Below the pieces are notes generated by a model. The model was not told where the DNA came from, did no database searches, and saw nothing but the letters and a program-made list of their open reading frames with translations. Below are positions 1 through 8,189 of a stretch of DNA of 46,408 nucleotides, piece by piece; position 1 is the stretch's first letter; every line of letters begins with the position of its first letter. This DNA is from an uncultured Lachnospiraceae bacterium (GTDB lineage Bacteria; Bacillota; Clostridia; Lachnospirales; Lachnospiraceae): NCBI GenBank assembly GCA_902785635.1, contig CACZZH010000014.1, forward strand, positions 1-46,408, in the 5' to 3' direction. Position numbers and translations under genes: made by a program.

Positions 1-176
1 TAGTCATCCATGCTCTCGGCGGGAGTCTGCGGCTCCGGAGCTTTTTCTTCCTGCACCGGTGCTTCGGGAACAGGCTGTGCGGATACTGCTTCATCCGCTG
101 CCGGCTGCGCTGCGGGAGCAGCCTGTGCAGGTGTTTCCTCTACCGGCTCTGTAGTGAGGATCTCTTTCTCATCCAT
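1..176 (-). CDS. N-terminus of an S1-like RNA-binding protein (partial)
   Basis: Seen: a minus-strand reading frame starts at the ATG whose first base is 176, preceded by GGAGAG, and runs off the left edge after 58 codons. The residues are acidic and rich in Pro, Ala and Glu, ending ...PAESMDDY-like. Known: several Lachnospiraceae ribosomal protein S1 homologues start with such an acidic disordered leader followed by M(D/E)DY and then S1 domains. Inference: this is probably the start of an S1-domain protein; no folded domain lies inside the window, so the call rests on the leader alone. A good promoter lies just upstream at 253-281. It could instead be another protein with an acidic leader. 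Confidence 0.45.
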   Translation of the reverse strand, partial: MDEKEILTTEPVEETPAQAAPAAQPAADEAVSAQPVPEAPVQEEKAPEPQTPAESMDD

Positions 177-252
177 AATGATCATCTCTCCTTCCCTGAA
201 CAAACAGATATGAATACTACTATCAGCAGCTTTGCTGCTTCCGATAAGATAC

Positions 253-281
253 ACTATACCATAGAATGATGACGAGGTCAA
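253..281 (-). promoter_or_regulatory. Sigma-A promoter for the S1-like gene
   Basis: On the minus strand TTGACC (276-281) is followed by a 17-nt spacer and TATAGT (253-258), with TG one base before the -10 (extended -10). It lies about 75 nt before the start codon at 176. This is a near-consensus arrangement. Confidence 0.7.
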
Positions 282-283
282 AA

Positions 284-305
284 GGTCGTTCAGCGGTCGT
301 TCAGC
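284..305. repeat. 11-bp perfect tandem duplication at the PBP stop codon
   Basis: GGTCGTTCAGC occurs twice in a row (284-294 and 295-305). The second copy contains the stop codon of the penicillin-binding protein gene (301-303 on the minus strand). The first copy lies just upstream of the -35 of the next promoter. It looks like a small slippage duplication. Confidence 0.6.
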
Positions 306-3138
306 CCACTGCAAACTCCTGAGTCCCGGACGGCCATACTGTCTCATCGGAACTGAAAATGGTGATTCCTCCGGATGGATCCTGCCAGGTCCCCTGCGGA
401 TCGGACTGTACCGGGTTCCCGTACTGCGGATCATATTGTATCGGATTCTCGTACTGTGGATCGGGCGATATCGGAACTTCCTCCTGCAGATCAGGCTGGA
501 TAAAATTCTCTTCCGGATAATAGGACGGATCCTGGCTGGCCGGAAGCTGTTCCTGCACGGGTTCCGGCGAAACGGGAGCCTCTTCCGGCGCGGCGCCGTT
601 CTCGAAGAAGGTGACCCAGCCGTCATCGGAAGCCATGCCGTTTTCCTCGGAGAGGTCGATCACGCCCTGCTGGGAGGTGTTTCCGGAAGCACTTCCGGCA
701 GGATCTCCGGAAGCATTTGCTGCCGGGTTTCCGGACGCGGGTGTCTGGCCGGAAGATCCTGCATTGGAACTGACACTGCTTTGGGAGCCGGAGTAGGCGC
801 TCTGATAGGTTCTGCCGTCCCCGTGGACAGAGCAGACATGAGAGGGCAGGTTATCTTTCGCAAACAGTTCATCCCCTGTGGGACATCTGCGGGAGGCAGC
901 ATCTCCGGTCTGGGTGCACACGCGCTCGGTGACGATATCATAGGGCATGGAAAACCGTTTCGCCGGCAGATCTTCATGGATCTTCTGCATGATCGAATTC
1001 CACAGTTTTTTCTGGTAGGTGTGGCCGATGCCTTCCGACGGGAGCACATCGTTGTTGTCGTAGCCGCCCCAGACACAGCAGGTGTAGTAGGGGGTGTAGC
1101 CGGCAAACCAGATATCACGGTAGCTGGAGGTGGTTCCGGTCTTGCCGGCAGCGTCCATTTCCCCCAGATCGATCTCACCGTAGGCGGTGCCTTCCGGGTC
1201 TGAGATGACGCCGCGCATGGCGTCGGTCAGGAGATAGGCAGTAGAGGGCTTCAGGACGCTTTTTGTCTGGAAGGAGGCGGCATCCAGCAGCACTTCTCCA
1301 TACGGGCCGAGGACCTTGGTATAGAATTTCGGAGCGCGCCAGGTACCTCCGTTCGCGATACATGCGTACGCATTGCACAGCTCCAGATTGGTCACTCCGT
1401 TGGTGATGCCGCCAAGAGCCAGAGCCGGCACAACATCGCTGAAGGTCTCCTTATCTGTGACATAGTGATCGACCAGTGAGGTGATTCCCATGGACTTTGC
1501 ATAGGAGAAGCCAAGAGCGGGGGAGATCTCGGTAATGCAGCGGACCGCAGCTGTGTTGACGGATCGGACGATCGCTTCGCGGATGGATACCGGACCGGCG
1601 TCGGCGTTCAGATCCCAGTTGCTGATCACGGAACCGTCGCTCAGCTGATATTCACTTCCGTCGTACATGGTGGCAAGCGTTTTCCCGCCTGCATCGAGAG
1701 CCGGAGCGTAGGTGGTAAGGATCTTGAAGGTGGATCCGGGCTGCCGGGTGGTGTAGGTGGCCCGGTTCAGGGTCAGGGAAGCTTCCTTTGTGCCGCGTCC
1801 GCCGATCAGTGCCTTTACAAGCCCGGTGGACTGGTCCAGGATGACCACACTGGCCTGGGGCTGCGCGGTGACTGTGACCCGCTCTCCCAGGACTGTGTCC
1901 GTTTCGACGGTCATTGCCCCGCGGAACCGGGCGGCAGCGTCTCTTGCTTCCTGCTCGGTATCAAACATGAGGTTGAAAGCGGGATCATCCGTTTCCCGGA
2001 TATATTTTTGGAGATCTCCCGTGCCATAATGTACGACCTCTCCGCTGGAGTGCTGGATGCTGAGTGCATAATCGATACCTACCAGCGTCTCCTCCGGGAA
2101 ATTGGAAGGATCGGCGAATACCTCGTCACAGACCGCCTGTATCTGATCATCCTGAGCGGAATAGATCTGGAGACCGCCGGTATACACGGCCTTGTAGGCC
2201 TGCTTGCTGGTATATCCCTTTTCATTGATCAGGTCGTCAAGCACCTGGTCGATGAGGGCATCCTGATAGTAGGTATAGATCGAGGAATATTCCTCCGGCG
2301 CCACTTCATTGGACTGAATGCGGTCGTATACATGATCAGCCATCGCCTCCTGATAATCCGTCTGGGAGATATAGCCCTGGGCAAGCATCCGGTCAAGCAC
2401 AGCCTTGCGGCGGGCGGCATTTGCTTCCGGCGAGCGCCGCGGGTCATACCGGGACGGGTTCTGGGTGATCGCTGCGATCACAGCCGACTCGGACAGAGTG
2501 AGCAGCGAGACATCCTTTCCGAAATATTTATAGGAGGCGGACTGGACGCCGTAGCATCCGGCTCCGAGATTGATCACATTCAGATAATCCTCCAGGATCT
2601 GTTCCTTTGTGAGAAGCTTCTCCAGCTTCAGGGCAAGGTACTGTTCCTGAATCTTGCGTTTTAGGCGGTCGTCAAAGGTGCTTTCCGAGGTCCAGCCGGT
2701 AAAAAGGCTGTTTTTTAACAGCTGCTGCGTGATGGTGCTGGCGCCTTCCGAGAAGCTGCCGGTGCGAAGTCCCGTGAGAAATGCGCGGGCGATGCCCGGC
2801 AGGTCAATGCCGTTATGCTTGTAATAACGGCTGTCCTCGATCGCGACAAAGGCATTCTGCAGGTATTCCGGAATACGGTCAATGCTGACAAGATCACGGT
2901 TTGACTCGGGAAGCGTGAGCTTCTGGACACGCTTATTGTCCTGGTTGTAGATATAGGTGGCAGCTGTGGAAGGTATGATCCGGTTCAGGTCCAACTCGGG
3001 GGAACCGGCGATCACATTGCGTATATAAAAGAAGAAGCCGGCGCCTGCGATCAGTGAGACGGCAAGGAGGATCAGGAAAAATCCCCTCAGAAACCGGCGG
3101 ACCGGATGGCGCTTTTTTCGAACAGTATATGCAGACAT
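301..3138 (-). CDS. Class A penicillin-binding protein (PBP1a-type transglycosylase/transpeptidase)
   Basis: Bifunctional peptidoglycan synthase that polymerises lipid II glycan strands and cross-links stem peptides outside the membrane. Seen in 945 residues: a basic cytoplasmic tail, one membrane anchor (about residues 17-39), a GT51 transglycosylase domain with the catalytic ED at residues 101-102 and EGASTITQQL near 131-140, then a transpeptidase domain with STFK (serine near 469), SVN (near 525) and KTGT (near 664). The C-terminal 150 residues are disordered: a Ser/Gly/Ala/Asn stretch, then Pro/Gln/Tyr repeats of the form DPQYxNPxQ. The start ATG follows GGGGAG. The long tail is beyond the usual class A core and may be a wall-spanning extension. 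No clear terminator follows, so read-through into the S1-like gene is possible. Confidence 0.95.
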   Translation of the reverse strand: MSAYTVRKKRHPVRRFLRGFFLILLAVSLIAGAGFFFYIRNVIAGSPELDLNRIIPSTAATYIYNQDNKRVQKLTLPESNRDLVSIDRIPEYLQNAFVAIEDSRYYKHNGIDLPGIARAFLTGLRTGSFSEGASTITQQLLKNSLFTGWTSESTFDDRLKRKIQEQYLALKLEKLLTKEQILEDYLNVINLGAGCYGVQSASYKYFGKDVSLLTLSESAVIAAITQNPSRYDPRRSPEANAARRKAVLDRMLAQGYISQTDYQEAMADHVYDRIQSNEVAPEEYSSIYTYYQDALIDQVLDDLINEKGYTSKQAYKAVYTGGLQIYSAQDDQIQAVCDEVFADPSNFPEETLVGIDYALSIQHSSGEVVHYGTGDLQKYIRETDDPAFNLMFDTEQEARDAAARFRGAMTVETDTVLGERVTVTAQPQASVVILDQSTGLVKALIGGRGTKEASLTLNRATYTTRQPGSTFKILTTYAPALDAGGKTLATMYDGSEYQLSDGSVISNWDLNADAGPVSIREAIVRSVNTAAVRCITEISPALGFSYAKSMGITSLVDHYVTDKETFSDVVPALALGGITNGVTNLELCNAYACIANGGTWRAPKFYTKVLGPYGEVLLDAASFQTKSVLKPSTAYLLTDAMRGVISDPEGTAYGEIDLGEMDAAGKTGTTSSYRDIWFAGYTPYYTCCVWGGYDNNDVLPSEGIGHTYQKKLWNSIMQKIHEDLPAKRFSMPYDIVTERVCTQTGDAASRRCPTGDELFAKDNLPSHVCSVHGDGRTYQSAYSGSQSSVSSNAGSSGQTPASGNPAANASGDPAGSASGNTSQQGVIDLSEENGMASDDGWVTFFENGAAPEEAPVSPEPVQEQLPASQDPSYYPEENFIQPDLQEEVPISPDPQYENPIQYDPQYGNPVQSDPQGTWQDPSGGITIFSSDETVWPSGTQEFAVG

Positions 3139-3195
3139 AAGATCACTCCCCGTTCAACGAATAACTTGTAAAACCAGCTCAACACTGCTATTATC

Positions 3196-3217
3196 TCTTA
3201 TGATACTTCTTATGATA
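3196..3217. repeat. Direct repeat TCTTATGATA x2 upstream of the PBP gene
   Basis: TCTTATGATA occurs at 3196-3205 and 3208-3217, a 12-bp period, about 58 bp upstream of the PBP start codon. The spacing is close to one helical turn, so a regulator-binding site or a slippage repeat are both possible. No convincing -35/-10 pair could be fitted around it. Confidence 0.35.
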
Positions 3218-3369
3218 CACAGAGAATCCTTCAAAAGACACAGGGATTTTCTTAAGGAAACACTGTTTTTTCCTTCTGAAACAGTATGAAAGCCCTGCTT
3301 TCACACATGCTGAAATGGCTGCGCGAAGAGCCGGCCGGGCAGAGGGAATCATAATGGATCAGGAATAAT

Positions 3370-4020
3370 ATGGACGGACAGAAGATCGTTTACCGGGGCG
3401 GCGAGGGCAGGATCGAGGAGAAGAAATCCCGTTTTATCGCGACGGTCGTTCCGGTGAAAAGTGAAGAAGAGGCGCTGGAGTTCATCGCGAAGATGAAGAA
3501 AAAGTACTGGGATGCCACACACAACTGCAGCGCATTTGTGATCGGTGAAGGCGCCCGGCTGCAGCGATGCAGTGATGACGGTGAACCGCAGGGCACGGCC
3601 GGGAGGCCAATGCTGGATGTGCTTCTCGGCGCAAAGATCTACGATGCGGCGGTCGTCGTGACAAGATATTTCGGCGGGACCCTTCTGGGAACGGGAGGTC
3701 TGGTACGGGCGTATTCGAAGGCGGCAGCGGAAGGGCTGGCGGCCTGTGTCGTGCTGGAGATCAGCCATGGGAGCATTCTGCGCATACGTACGGATTACAG
3801 TGACTACGGAAAGATCCAGTATCTTCTGGGAACCGAGGAGATACCGGTCCTGGATACGGAGTTTACGGATCTGGTGGATCTGGAGGTGATCCTTTCGGAG
3901 GAAGAGCTTCCCAGGATCAAAAACGCAGTGACGGAGGCGACCGGCGCCAGAGCGGGCTTCCTGTCGGAGAAACCGGTGACCTATGGGATCCGGGGAAAGG
4001 AACGGACGATCCTTTCATAG
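3370..4020 (+). CDS. yigZ: YigZ/IMPACT family protein
   Basis: 216 residues, the usual length for the YigZ (UPF0029/IMPACT N-terminal) family. Seen: KKSRFIATV near residue 20, then the family signature DATHNCSAFVIG and SDDGEPQGTAGRPML, followed by VVVTRYFGGTLLGTGGLVRAYSKA, and a C-terminal DUF1949-like ferredoxin fold. Known: the family is conserved, structurally related to ribosomal-protein/EF-G folds, and its exact activity is uncertain. The start ATG follows AGGA by about 6 nt; an upstream in-line ATG at 3353 stops after four codons. It heads a plus-strand cluster with the DUF1934 protein and glutamate racemase, with short gaps. Confidence 0.9.
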   Translation: MDGQKIVYRGGEGRIEEKKSRFIATVVPVKSEEEALEFIAKMKKKYWDATHNCSAFVIGEGARLQRCSDDGEPQGTAGRPMLDVLLGAKIYDAAVVVTRYFGGTLLGTGGLVRAYSKAAAEGLAACVVLEISHGSILRIRTDYSDYGKIQYLLGTEEIPVLDTEFTDLVDLEVILSEEELPRIKNAVTEATGARAGFLSEKPVTYGIRGKERTILS

Positions 4021-4051
4021 CCCGGTTCCTGTAAGAATACAGATGTAATTT

Positions 4052-4471
4052 ATGAATGAAAGACAGATAATGACAGAGAAGATCCTGGTCCGGATCAATG
4101 GCTCGGAGCGGGACGGAACATACCGCAGGATCGGGAGTACAGACTATGTGCATTACCGGGAATACGCAGAGGAAGAGAACGCGCGGAAAGCGGGAGAAGA
4201 GCCGGATCAGGTCCTTATGAAGCTTTCGGGAAGCTCTCTTGAGATCGTGCGCAGCGGAAAGATCCGTTCCCGGATGATGTTTGAAGAAGGAAAATGTATT
4301 CCGGCAGAGTACGAGACTCCTTACGGAAGGATCGAAATGGACGTTGCAGGGCACCGGGTGCATATCAGCAGGGAGGAAAGCAGGATCCTCGTAGATATGC
4401 AGTACCGGCTTTTAAGAGCCGGGGAGGAGATCAGTCAGAACACGGTGAGCATTGAGATCCTTCCGGTATGA
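4052..4471 (+). CDS. DUF1934 (YwiB-like) beta-barrel protein
   Basis: 139 residues. Seen: alternating hydrophobic strands, the phrase MKLSGSSLEIVRSGKIRSRMMFEEG and a C-terminal TPYGRIEMDV segment, all typical of the DUF1934 lipocalin-like family found in Firmicutes. No signal peptide or membrane segment. A second in-frame ATG lies six codons in (4070). Function unknown in the family. It starts 31 bp after yigZ and ends 73 bp before the likely start of the racemase gene, so it is probably co-transcribed. Confidence 0.75.
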   Translation: MNERQIMTEKILVRINGSERDGTYRRIGSTDYVHYREYAEEENARKAGEEPDQVLMKLSGSSLEIVRSGKIRSRMMFEEGKCIPAEYETPYGRIEMDVAGHRVHISREESRILVDMQYRLLRAGEEISQNTVSIEILPV

Positions 4472-4544
4472 AGACGGCAGGCAGGAGCGGGGGATCATTT
4501 GGGGACAGAAGACGGTTAAGAATAAAAGCATTGGATATAATGAC

Positions 4545-5333
4545 ATGGAAAAAACGAACAGAAGAGACCTGCCGGTCGGGGTGATCGACTCCGGTGTAGG
4601 CGGGATCAGTGTACTTCGTGAGCTGGTGAAGCTCATGCCGGGGGAGGATTTCCTCTTTTTCGGAGATTCGGTGAACGCTCCGTATGGAACTAAGAGCCGG
4701 GAATGGATCTGCGAGACGGTCCTTTCCCATACCGCAAGGCTGCGGGAGAGAGGAATCAAGGCGCTGGTGGTCGCCTGCAATACAGCGACAAGCGCCGCTA
4801 TCAAAGAGCTGCGGGCGGTGTATGACGACATGCCGGTGATCGGAATCGAACCGGCACTGAAGCCTGCCGTGATGGTAAAAGAGCATCCGAATGTCCTGGT
4901 GCTTGCCACCCCGGGCACTGTCACGGGGGAAAAGTTCCAAAATCTGATGCAGGGCTTTGCGGGGAAGGCGGAGATGACGGCGCTGCCGTGTCCGGGCCTG
5001 ATGGAATTCGTGGAGGCAGGCGAACTCGACAGTCCGCGGCTTCATCAGTATCTGAAGGATCTGCTGAGCCCCTGTCTGGGGAAAAAGATCGACGCGGTGG
5101 TGCTCGGATGTACGCATTATCCTTTTATCCGCGGAGCGCTGTCAAAGGAACTTGGAAAGGATGTCCCGATTCTGGACGGAAGTGAGGGAACGGCCAGGGA
5201 GACCAGGCGCAGACTGCTTCAGGAAGGGCTGCTTCGGGAGCGCAGTGCGGGGGGAAGCGTAACATTTGAGAACAGTCTTCCGGAAAAAACAGAGCTTTGC
5301 CGGAAGCTGATGGAGATGGGAGAAGCTTTCTGA
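4545..5333 (+). CDS. murI: Glutamate racemase
   Basis: Converts L-glutamate to D-glutamate for peptidoglycan by a two-cysteine acid/base mechanism in the cytoplasm. Seen in 262 residues: GVIDSGVGGISVL at the N-terminus (catalytic-site Asp), FFGDSVNAPYG, VVACNTATSAA (first catalytic Cys), IGIEPALKPA and VLGCTHYPF (second Cys and His). The length fits the family. The ATG at 4545 places the conserved PVGVIDSG motif normally; an upstream TTG in the same frame at 4452 would overlap the previous gene and is less likely. The Shine-Dalgarno is weak. It follows yigZ and the DUF1934 gene in the same direction. Confidence 0.93.
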   Translation: MEKTNRRDLPVGVIDSGVGGISVLRELVKLMPGEDFLFFGDSVNAPYGTKSREWICETVLSHTARLRERGIKALVVACNTATSAAIKELRAVYDDMPVIGIEPALKPAVMVKEHPNVLVLATPGTVTGEKFQNLMQGFAGKAEMTALPCPGLMEFVEAGELDSPRLHQYLKDLLSPCLGKKIDAVVLGCTHYPFIRGALSKELGKDVPILDGSEGTARETRRRLLQEGLLRERSAGGSVTFENSLPEKTELCRKLMEMGEAF

Positions 5334-5408
5334 CTGCGAAATATCGTATGGTGCAAAGCTTGTCCGGATGCTTTTGACGAAAAGGACAGAAAAAAGAGAA
5401 AAGAAAAA

Positions 5409-5446
5409 CGGCAGGCAGCGGAGCGTTACGCTCCGGCTGCCTGCCG
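5409..5446. terminator. Bidirectional terminator hairpin
   Basis: CGGCAGGCAG...CTGCCTGCCG forms a stem of about 16 bp with one bulge and a TTA loop at 5426-5428. On the minus strand the stem is followed by a T-rich run (complement of 5388-5408), and on the plus strand by CTTTTCC. It lies between convergent genes, the racemase (plus) and the membrane protein (minus). Confidence 0.75.
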
Positions 5447-5489
5447 GCTTTTCCGGTAAAGATCCTTTCGGTGAAGATCCTTCCGGAGA

Positions 5490-6023
5490 TCAGTTCTTTT
5501 TCGCCTTTTTCACAGCATTTGTCTTCTGGGTGCCTTTACCGGCGGAAGCGGCGGTGGCGTTTGCCTTATTGCGCGCACCGGTGAGACGCTCTGAGATCCT
5601 GGCCCGCAGACCTTTCTTTTTCTCGGGGACTTCGAGCGGACCGCGGATGCCGCGCACGTCCATGATATAGATGCCGCTTACGACAGCTTTGACTTCCTTT
5701 TTCACGGGAATGATGTCATAGATCTTATTGTCTGCGACAAGCGTCATGATCCTGGGACCGACCTTTGCCTTGACGATCGGAAGCTTGTTGCGGCGCATGA
5801 GCTTGGGCGTCTGATCGATGACGACCTGCGGCAGACCGGAATCTTTCAGCCGCATCATTTTTTTATCGATGATCAGCATGGTGACGGTCTGTTTTGCAGC
5901 TTCCATCTGCTCCTGCTGGGCTTCCTGCTTTTTCTGAAGCCGGCGGCCCAAAAAGTAGAGCACGACCAGAGCTACGACCAGGACAATGAGAATAATCAGC
6001 ATTACCGTTAAAAATGTGGACAT
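5490..6023 (-). CDS. Single-pass membrane protein of unknown function
   Basis: Not recognised as a named family. 177 residues from the ATG at 6023, which follows a strong GGAGGAGCC; an upstream in-frame start would add 16 residues without a better ribosome site. Seen: a hydrophobic segment at residues 4-26, a Gln/Lys/Glu-rich helical stretch (LQKKQEAQQEQMEAAKQ), a central 80-residue beta-rich soluble part (VTMLIIDKKMMRLKDSGLP, IVKAKVGPRIMTLVADNKIYDIIPVKKEVKAVVSGIYIMDV, given here in pieces), and a basic Lys/Ala tail. The topology suggests an anchored cytoplasmic domain. It has its own promoter and is divergent from the foldase lipoprotein. Confidence 0.75.
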   Translation of the reverse strand: MSTFLTVMLIILIVLVVALVVLYFLGRRLQKKQEAQQEQMEAAKQTVTMLIIDKKMMRLKDSGLPQVVIDQTPKLMRRNKLPIVKAKVGPRIMTLVADNKIYDIIPVKKEVKAVVSGIYIMDVRGIRGPLEVPEKKKGLRARISERLTGARNKANATAASAGKGTQKTNAVKKAKKN

Positions 6024-6061
6024 AGGCTCCTCCCTCTTTTGCATAGAATCGCATGTACCAG

Positions 6062-6090
6062 ATTTTACCATTGTTTGGTTTAAAGTGCAA
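6062..6090 (-). promoter_or_regulatory. Promoter of the single-pass membrane protein
   Basis: On the minus strand TTGCAC (6085-6090), a 17-nt spacer and TAAAAT (6062-6067), with TG one base before the -10. It lies about 40 nt upstream of the start codon at 6023. Confidence 0.6.
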
Positions 6091-6121
6091 TAACAGAAAA
6101 TTTCTGTTCAGACACAAAAAA

Positions 6122-6150
6122 TACACAAAGGAAGAATATTATGTTATAAT
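6122..6150 (+). promoter_or_regulatory. Promoter of the foldase lipoprotein
   Basis: TACACA (6122-6127), 17-nt spacer, TATAAT (6145-6150) with an extended -10 TG at 6142-6143. The 5' leader would be about 67 nt. It is divergent from the promoter at 6062-6090. Confidence 0.6.
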
Positions 6151-6223
6151 ACTCCGGTTGACAGGGCGTGAATGAGAATCACCTCCTGCCGGAACAGAAT
6201 TTTTACGAAGGGAAAGAAGACAG

Positions 6224-8011
6224 ATGAAGAGAAAAGCATTGTTAGCAGTACTCCTGGCAAGCGCCTGCCTGATGGCCGGCTGCTCTTCCTCCAAGAAGGA
6301 AACGGAAGCACCTGCAAAGGCAGAGACCGAAGCGAAAACAGAGGCAGTAAAGCAGGAAGAAGCAGCAACGGAAGCAGCTGCAGCTATTGAAGAAGCAGCG
6401 ACGGAAGCAGCGGCAGCCGCTGAAGAAGCGGCAACGGAAGCAGCGGCAGCCATCGAAGAAGCAGCGACCGAGGCAGCGGCAGCTATCGAAGAAGCAGCAA
6501 CGGAAGCGGCAGAAGTTTCAAGCGAAGTGGAAGCGGCCATAGAAGAAGCGATCAGCGAAGCAGAGGCGCTCGCAGTGGAAGAAGCGATCAGCGAAGCAGA
6601 AGCAGTCGCGGAAGAAGTGCTCAGCGAAGAAGAAGCGACCGAAGCAGCTGTCATTCTGGAGGAGACCGAGGTAGAGGAAGCTGCTGTAGAGGATATCGCA
6701 GGCGTAGCATCTGAGACAGAGGAAGCTACCGAAGCCGTTTCAGAAGAAGCAGCAACGGAGGCAGCTGTTGAAGAAGCAGCAACAGAAGCAGCGGAAGAAA
6801 CCGAAGAGTCCGCCCTGGAAGAAGCCGTGGAAGAAACGGAAGCCGTTGAGGAAGCTACCGAAGCACTTGAAGGCGAGACCGAGAGCGCCGGTGCAGTCAT
6901 CGTCGAACTGGGCGAGAGACCGGAATACAAGGCTCTGGATTATGTGACGGTCGGCACCTACAAAGGCCTTATGGCAGAAGTGACAAAGACCGATATTTCT
7001 GATGCGGATGTCGAAGGGGAGATGAACATCGACCTTGAGATGGCCGTAGAGGAAAAGGCTCTGTTCGAGCAGGTCAAGGAAGGCACTGTAGCAGACGGCG
7101 ACATCGTCAATATCGATTATGAAGGAAAGATCGACGGCGTAGCCTTTGACGGCGGCACAGGCAACTATGATCTGGAGATCGGCTCCGGCAGCTTCATCCC
7201 CGGATTTGAGGAGCAGCTGGTCGGCATGAACGTAGGCGATACGATCGATATCAATGTTACCTTCCCGGACAGCTATTATGAAGAGCTGGCTGGCAAGGAA
7301 GCCGTATTTACCGTAACCGCCAACTATATCAAGAAGACACCGGAGACCACCGATGAGCTGGTAAGCAAGGCTACAGACGGTGAGTACGAGACCATTGAAG
7401 ACTATCTTGCCTATGAGAAGCAGAAACTGACTGATCAGGCAGAAGAGTCCAAAAAGAGCGAAGCTTTCAACGAGCTGATGACCCAGCTGTTCAATACCTT
7501 CACGATCAACTCCATTCCGGAGGATCTCGTGGACTACAGCCTTGGCAGCGCACGCAATCAGTATATCCAGATGGCACAGATGTATGGCATGACCTACGAA
7601 GACATGATCGCATCCTACGGCGTGGATCAGACTACCTTCGAAGGCTATCTGAGGGACGACATCGAGAGCAGCCTGAAGCAGGAAATGATCCTGAACGCGA
7701 TCGCCGAGACCGAAAACCTCACACTCTCTGATGAGGAGTACAAAGAAGGTGCACAGCGCTACGCCGACACCTACGGATATGAGTCTGTGGAATCCTTTGA
7801 GGAAGCTTATCCGCAGGGCGACATCCGCAAGTCTCTTCTGATGAACAAGGTGATGGAATTCGTTTATGACAACGCCGTGATCACAGAGGTGGAGCCTGAG
7901 GCGGAGACCGATGAGCTGGTTCTGGCAGAGGCAGAGACCGAGATCGTTGTCGAGGAAGATCTTGTGGACGAGACCGAGACGGAAACCGAAACTGAGACGG
8001 AAGCGAAATAA
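6224..8011 (+). CDS. Lipoprotein with trigger-factor-like PPIase/chaperone domains
   Basis: Seen in 595 residues: a lipoprotein signal peptide with lipobox LMAGC (lipidated Cys20), an Ala/Glu/Thr-rich region from about 25 to 225 that includes five 11-residue repeats (consensus EEAATEAAAAI), then a trigger-factor-type arrangement: an FKBP-like peptidyl-prolyl isomerase domain (VNIDYEGKIDGVAFDGG, IPGFEEQLVGMNVGD, near 300-370) and the helical trigger-factor C-terminal domain (about 375-560). It ends in an acidic Thr/Glu tail. Inference: a membrane-anchored extracytoplasmic foldase rather than the ribosome-bound trigger factor, since no ribosome-binding signature was seen and a lipobox is present. 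The start follows AAGGGAAAG. The negatively charged spacer may hold the folding domains away from the membrane. Confidence 0.88.
   Translation: MKRKALLAVLLASACLMAGCSSSKKETEAPAKAETEAKTEAVKQEEAATEAAAAIEEAATEAAAAAEEAATEAAAAIEEAATEAAAAIEEAATEAAEVSSEVEAAIEEAISEAEALAVEEAISEAEAVAEEVLSEEEATEAAVILEETEVEEAAVEDIAGVASETEEATEAVSEEAATEAAVEEAATEAAEETEESALEEAVEETEAVEEATEALEGETESAGAVIVELGERPEYKALDYVTVGTYKGLMAEVTKTDISDADVEGEMNIDLEMAVEEKALFEQVKEGTVADGDIVNIDYEGKIDGVAFDGGTGNYDLEIGSGSFIPGFEEQLVGMNVGDTIDINVTFPDSYYEELAGKEAVFTVTANYIKKTPETTDELVSKATDGEYETIEDYLAYEKQKLTDQAEESKKSEAFNELMTQLFNTFTINSIPEDLVDYSLGSARNQYIQMAQMYGMTYEDMIASYGVDQTTFEGYLRDDIESSLKQEMILNAIAETENLTLSDEEYKEGAQRYADTYGYESVESFEEAYPQGDIRKSLLMNKVMEFVYDNAVITEVEPEAETDELVLAEAETEIVVEEDLVDETETETETETEAK
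6356..6520 (+). repeat. 33-bp coding tandem repeat (5 units) in the foldase lipoprotein
   Basis: Five consecutive 33-bp units at 6356, 6389, 6422, 6455 and 6488 encode EEAATEAAAAI-like 11-mers (the last is diverged, ending AEVS). Units are similar but not identical in DNA. Confidence 0.75.
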
Positions 8012-8051
8012 GAGCTGAAATAAGAATTGAAACGCTGAAAAGCATTGCAGG

Positions 8052-8087
8052 ACCCCCGTTTGCCAAAAGGCAGACGGGGGTTTGTCT
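8052..8087 (+). terminator. Rho-independent terminator after the foldase gene
   Basis: ACCCCCGT-TTGCC-AAAA-GGCAG-ACGGGGGT (8052-8081) makes a long stem with an AAAA loop, followed by TTGTCTT. It lies 40 bp after the stop codon. Confidence 0.85.
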
Positions 8088-8112
8088 TCTGTTTTTCTGA
8101 CAGATTTTCTGC

Positions 8113-8141
8113 TTGCATGCTTCAATCTCTTCCTATATAAT
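8113..8141 (+). promoter_or_regulatory. Promoter of the uracil permease gene
   Basis: TTGCAT (8113-8118), exactly 17 nt, TATAAT (8136-8141). The leader to the start codon at 8190 is only about 40 nt and shows no PyrR-type hairpin or attenuator. Confidence 0.75.
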
Positions 8142-8189
8142 GTTCAGGGTTTGGCTATTGATAACAGCATAATTCAAAGGAGGATGAAG

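Noticed and set aside
3286..3354. A 22-codon frame upstream of yigZ (MKALLSHMLKWLREEP...), possible leader peptide.
   Set aside because: No ribosome site, no terminator or antiterminator structure after it, and yigZ has its own ribosome site.
4536..4541. TATAAT just before the glutamate racemase start, possible promoter.
   Set aside because: No usable -35 at the right distance, and a start this close would leave no leader for a ribosome site.
6139..6930. A long Ser/Ala-rich minus-strand frame opposite the foldase lipoprotein.
   Set aside because: It is the antisense of the Ala/Glu repeat region of a clearly supported gene and has no promoter or ribosome site.
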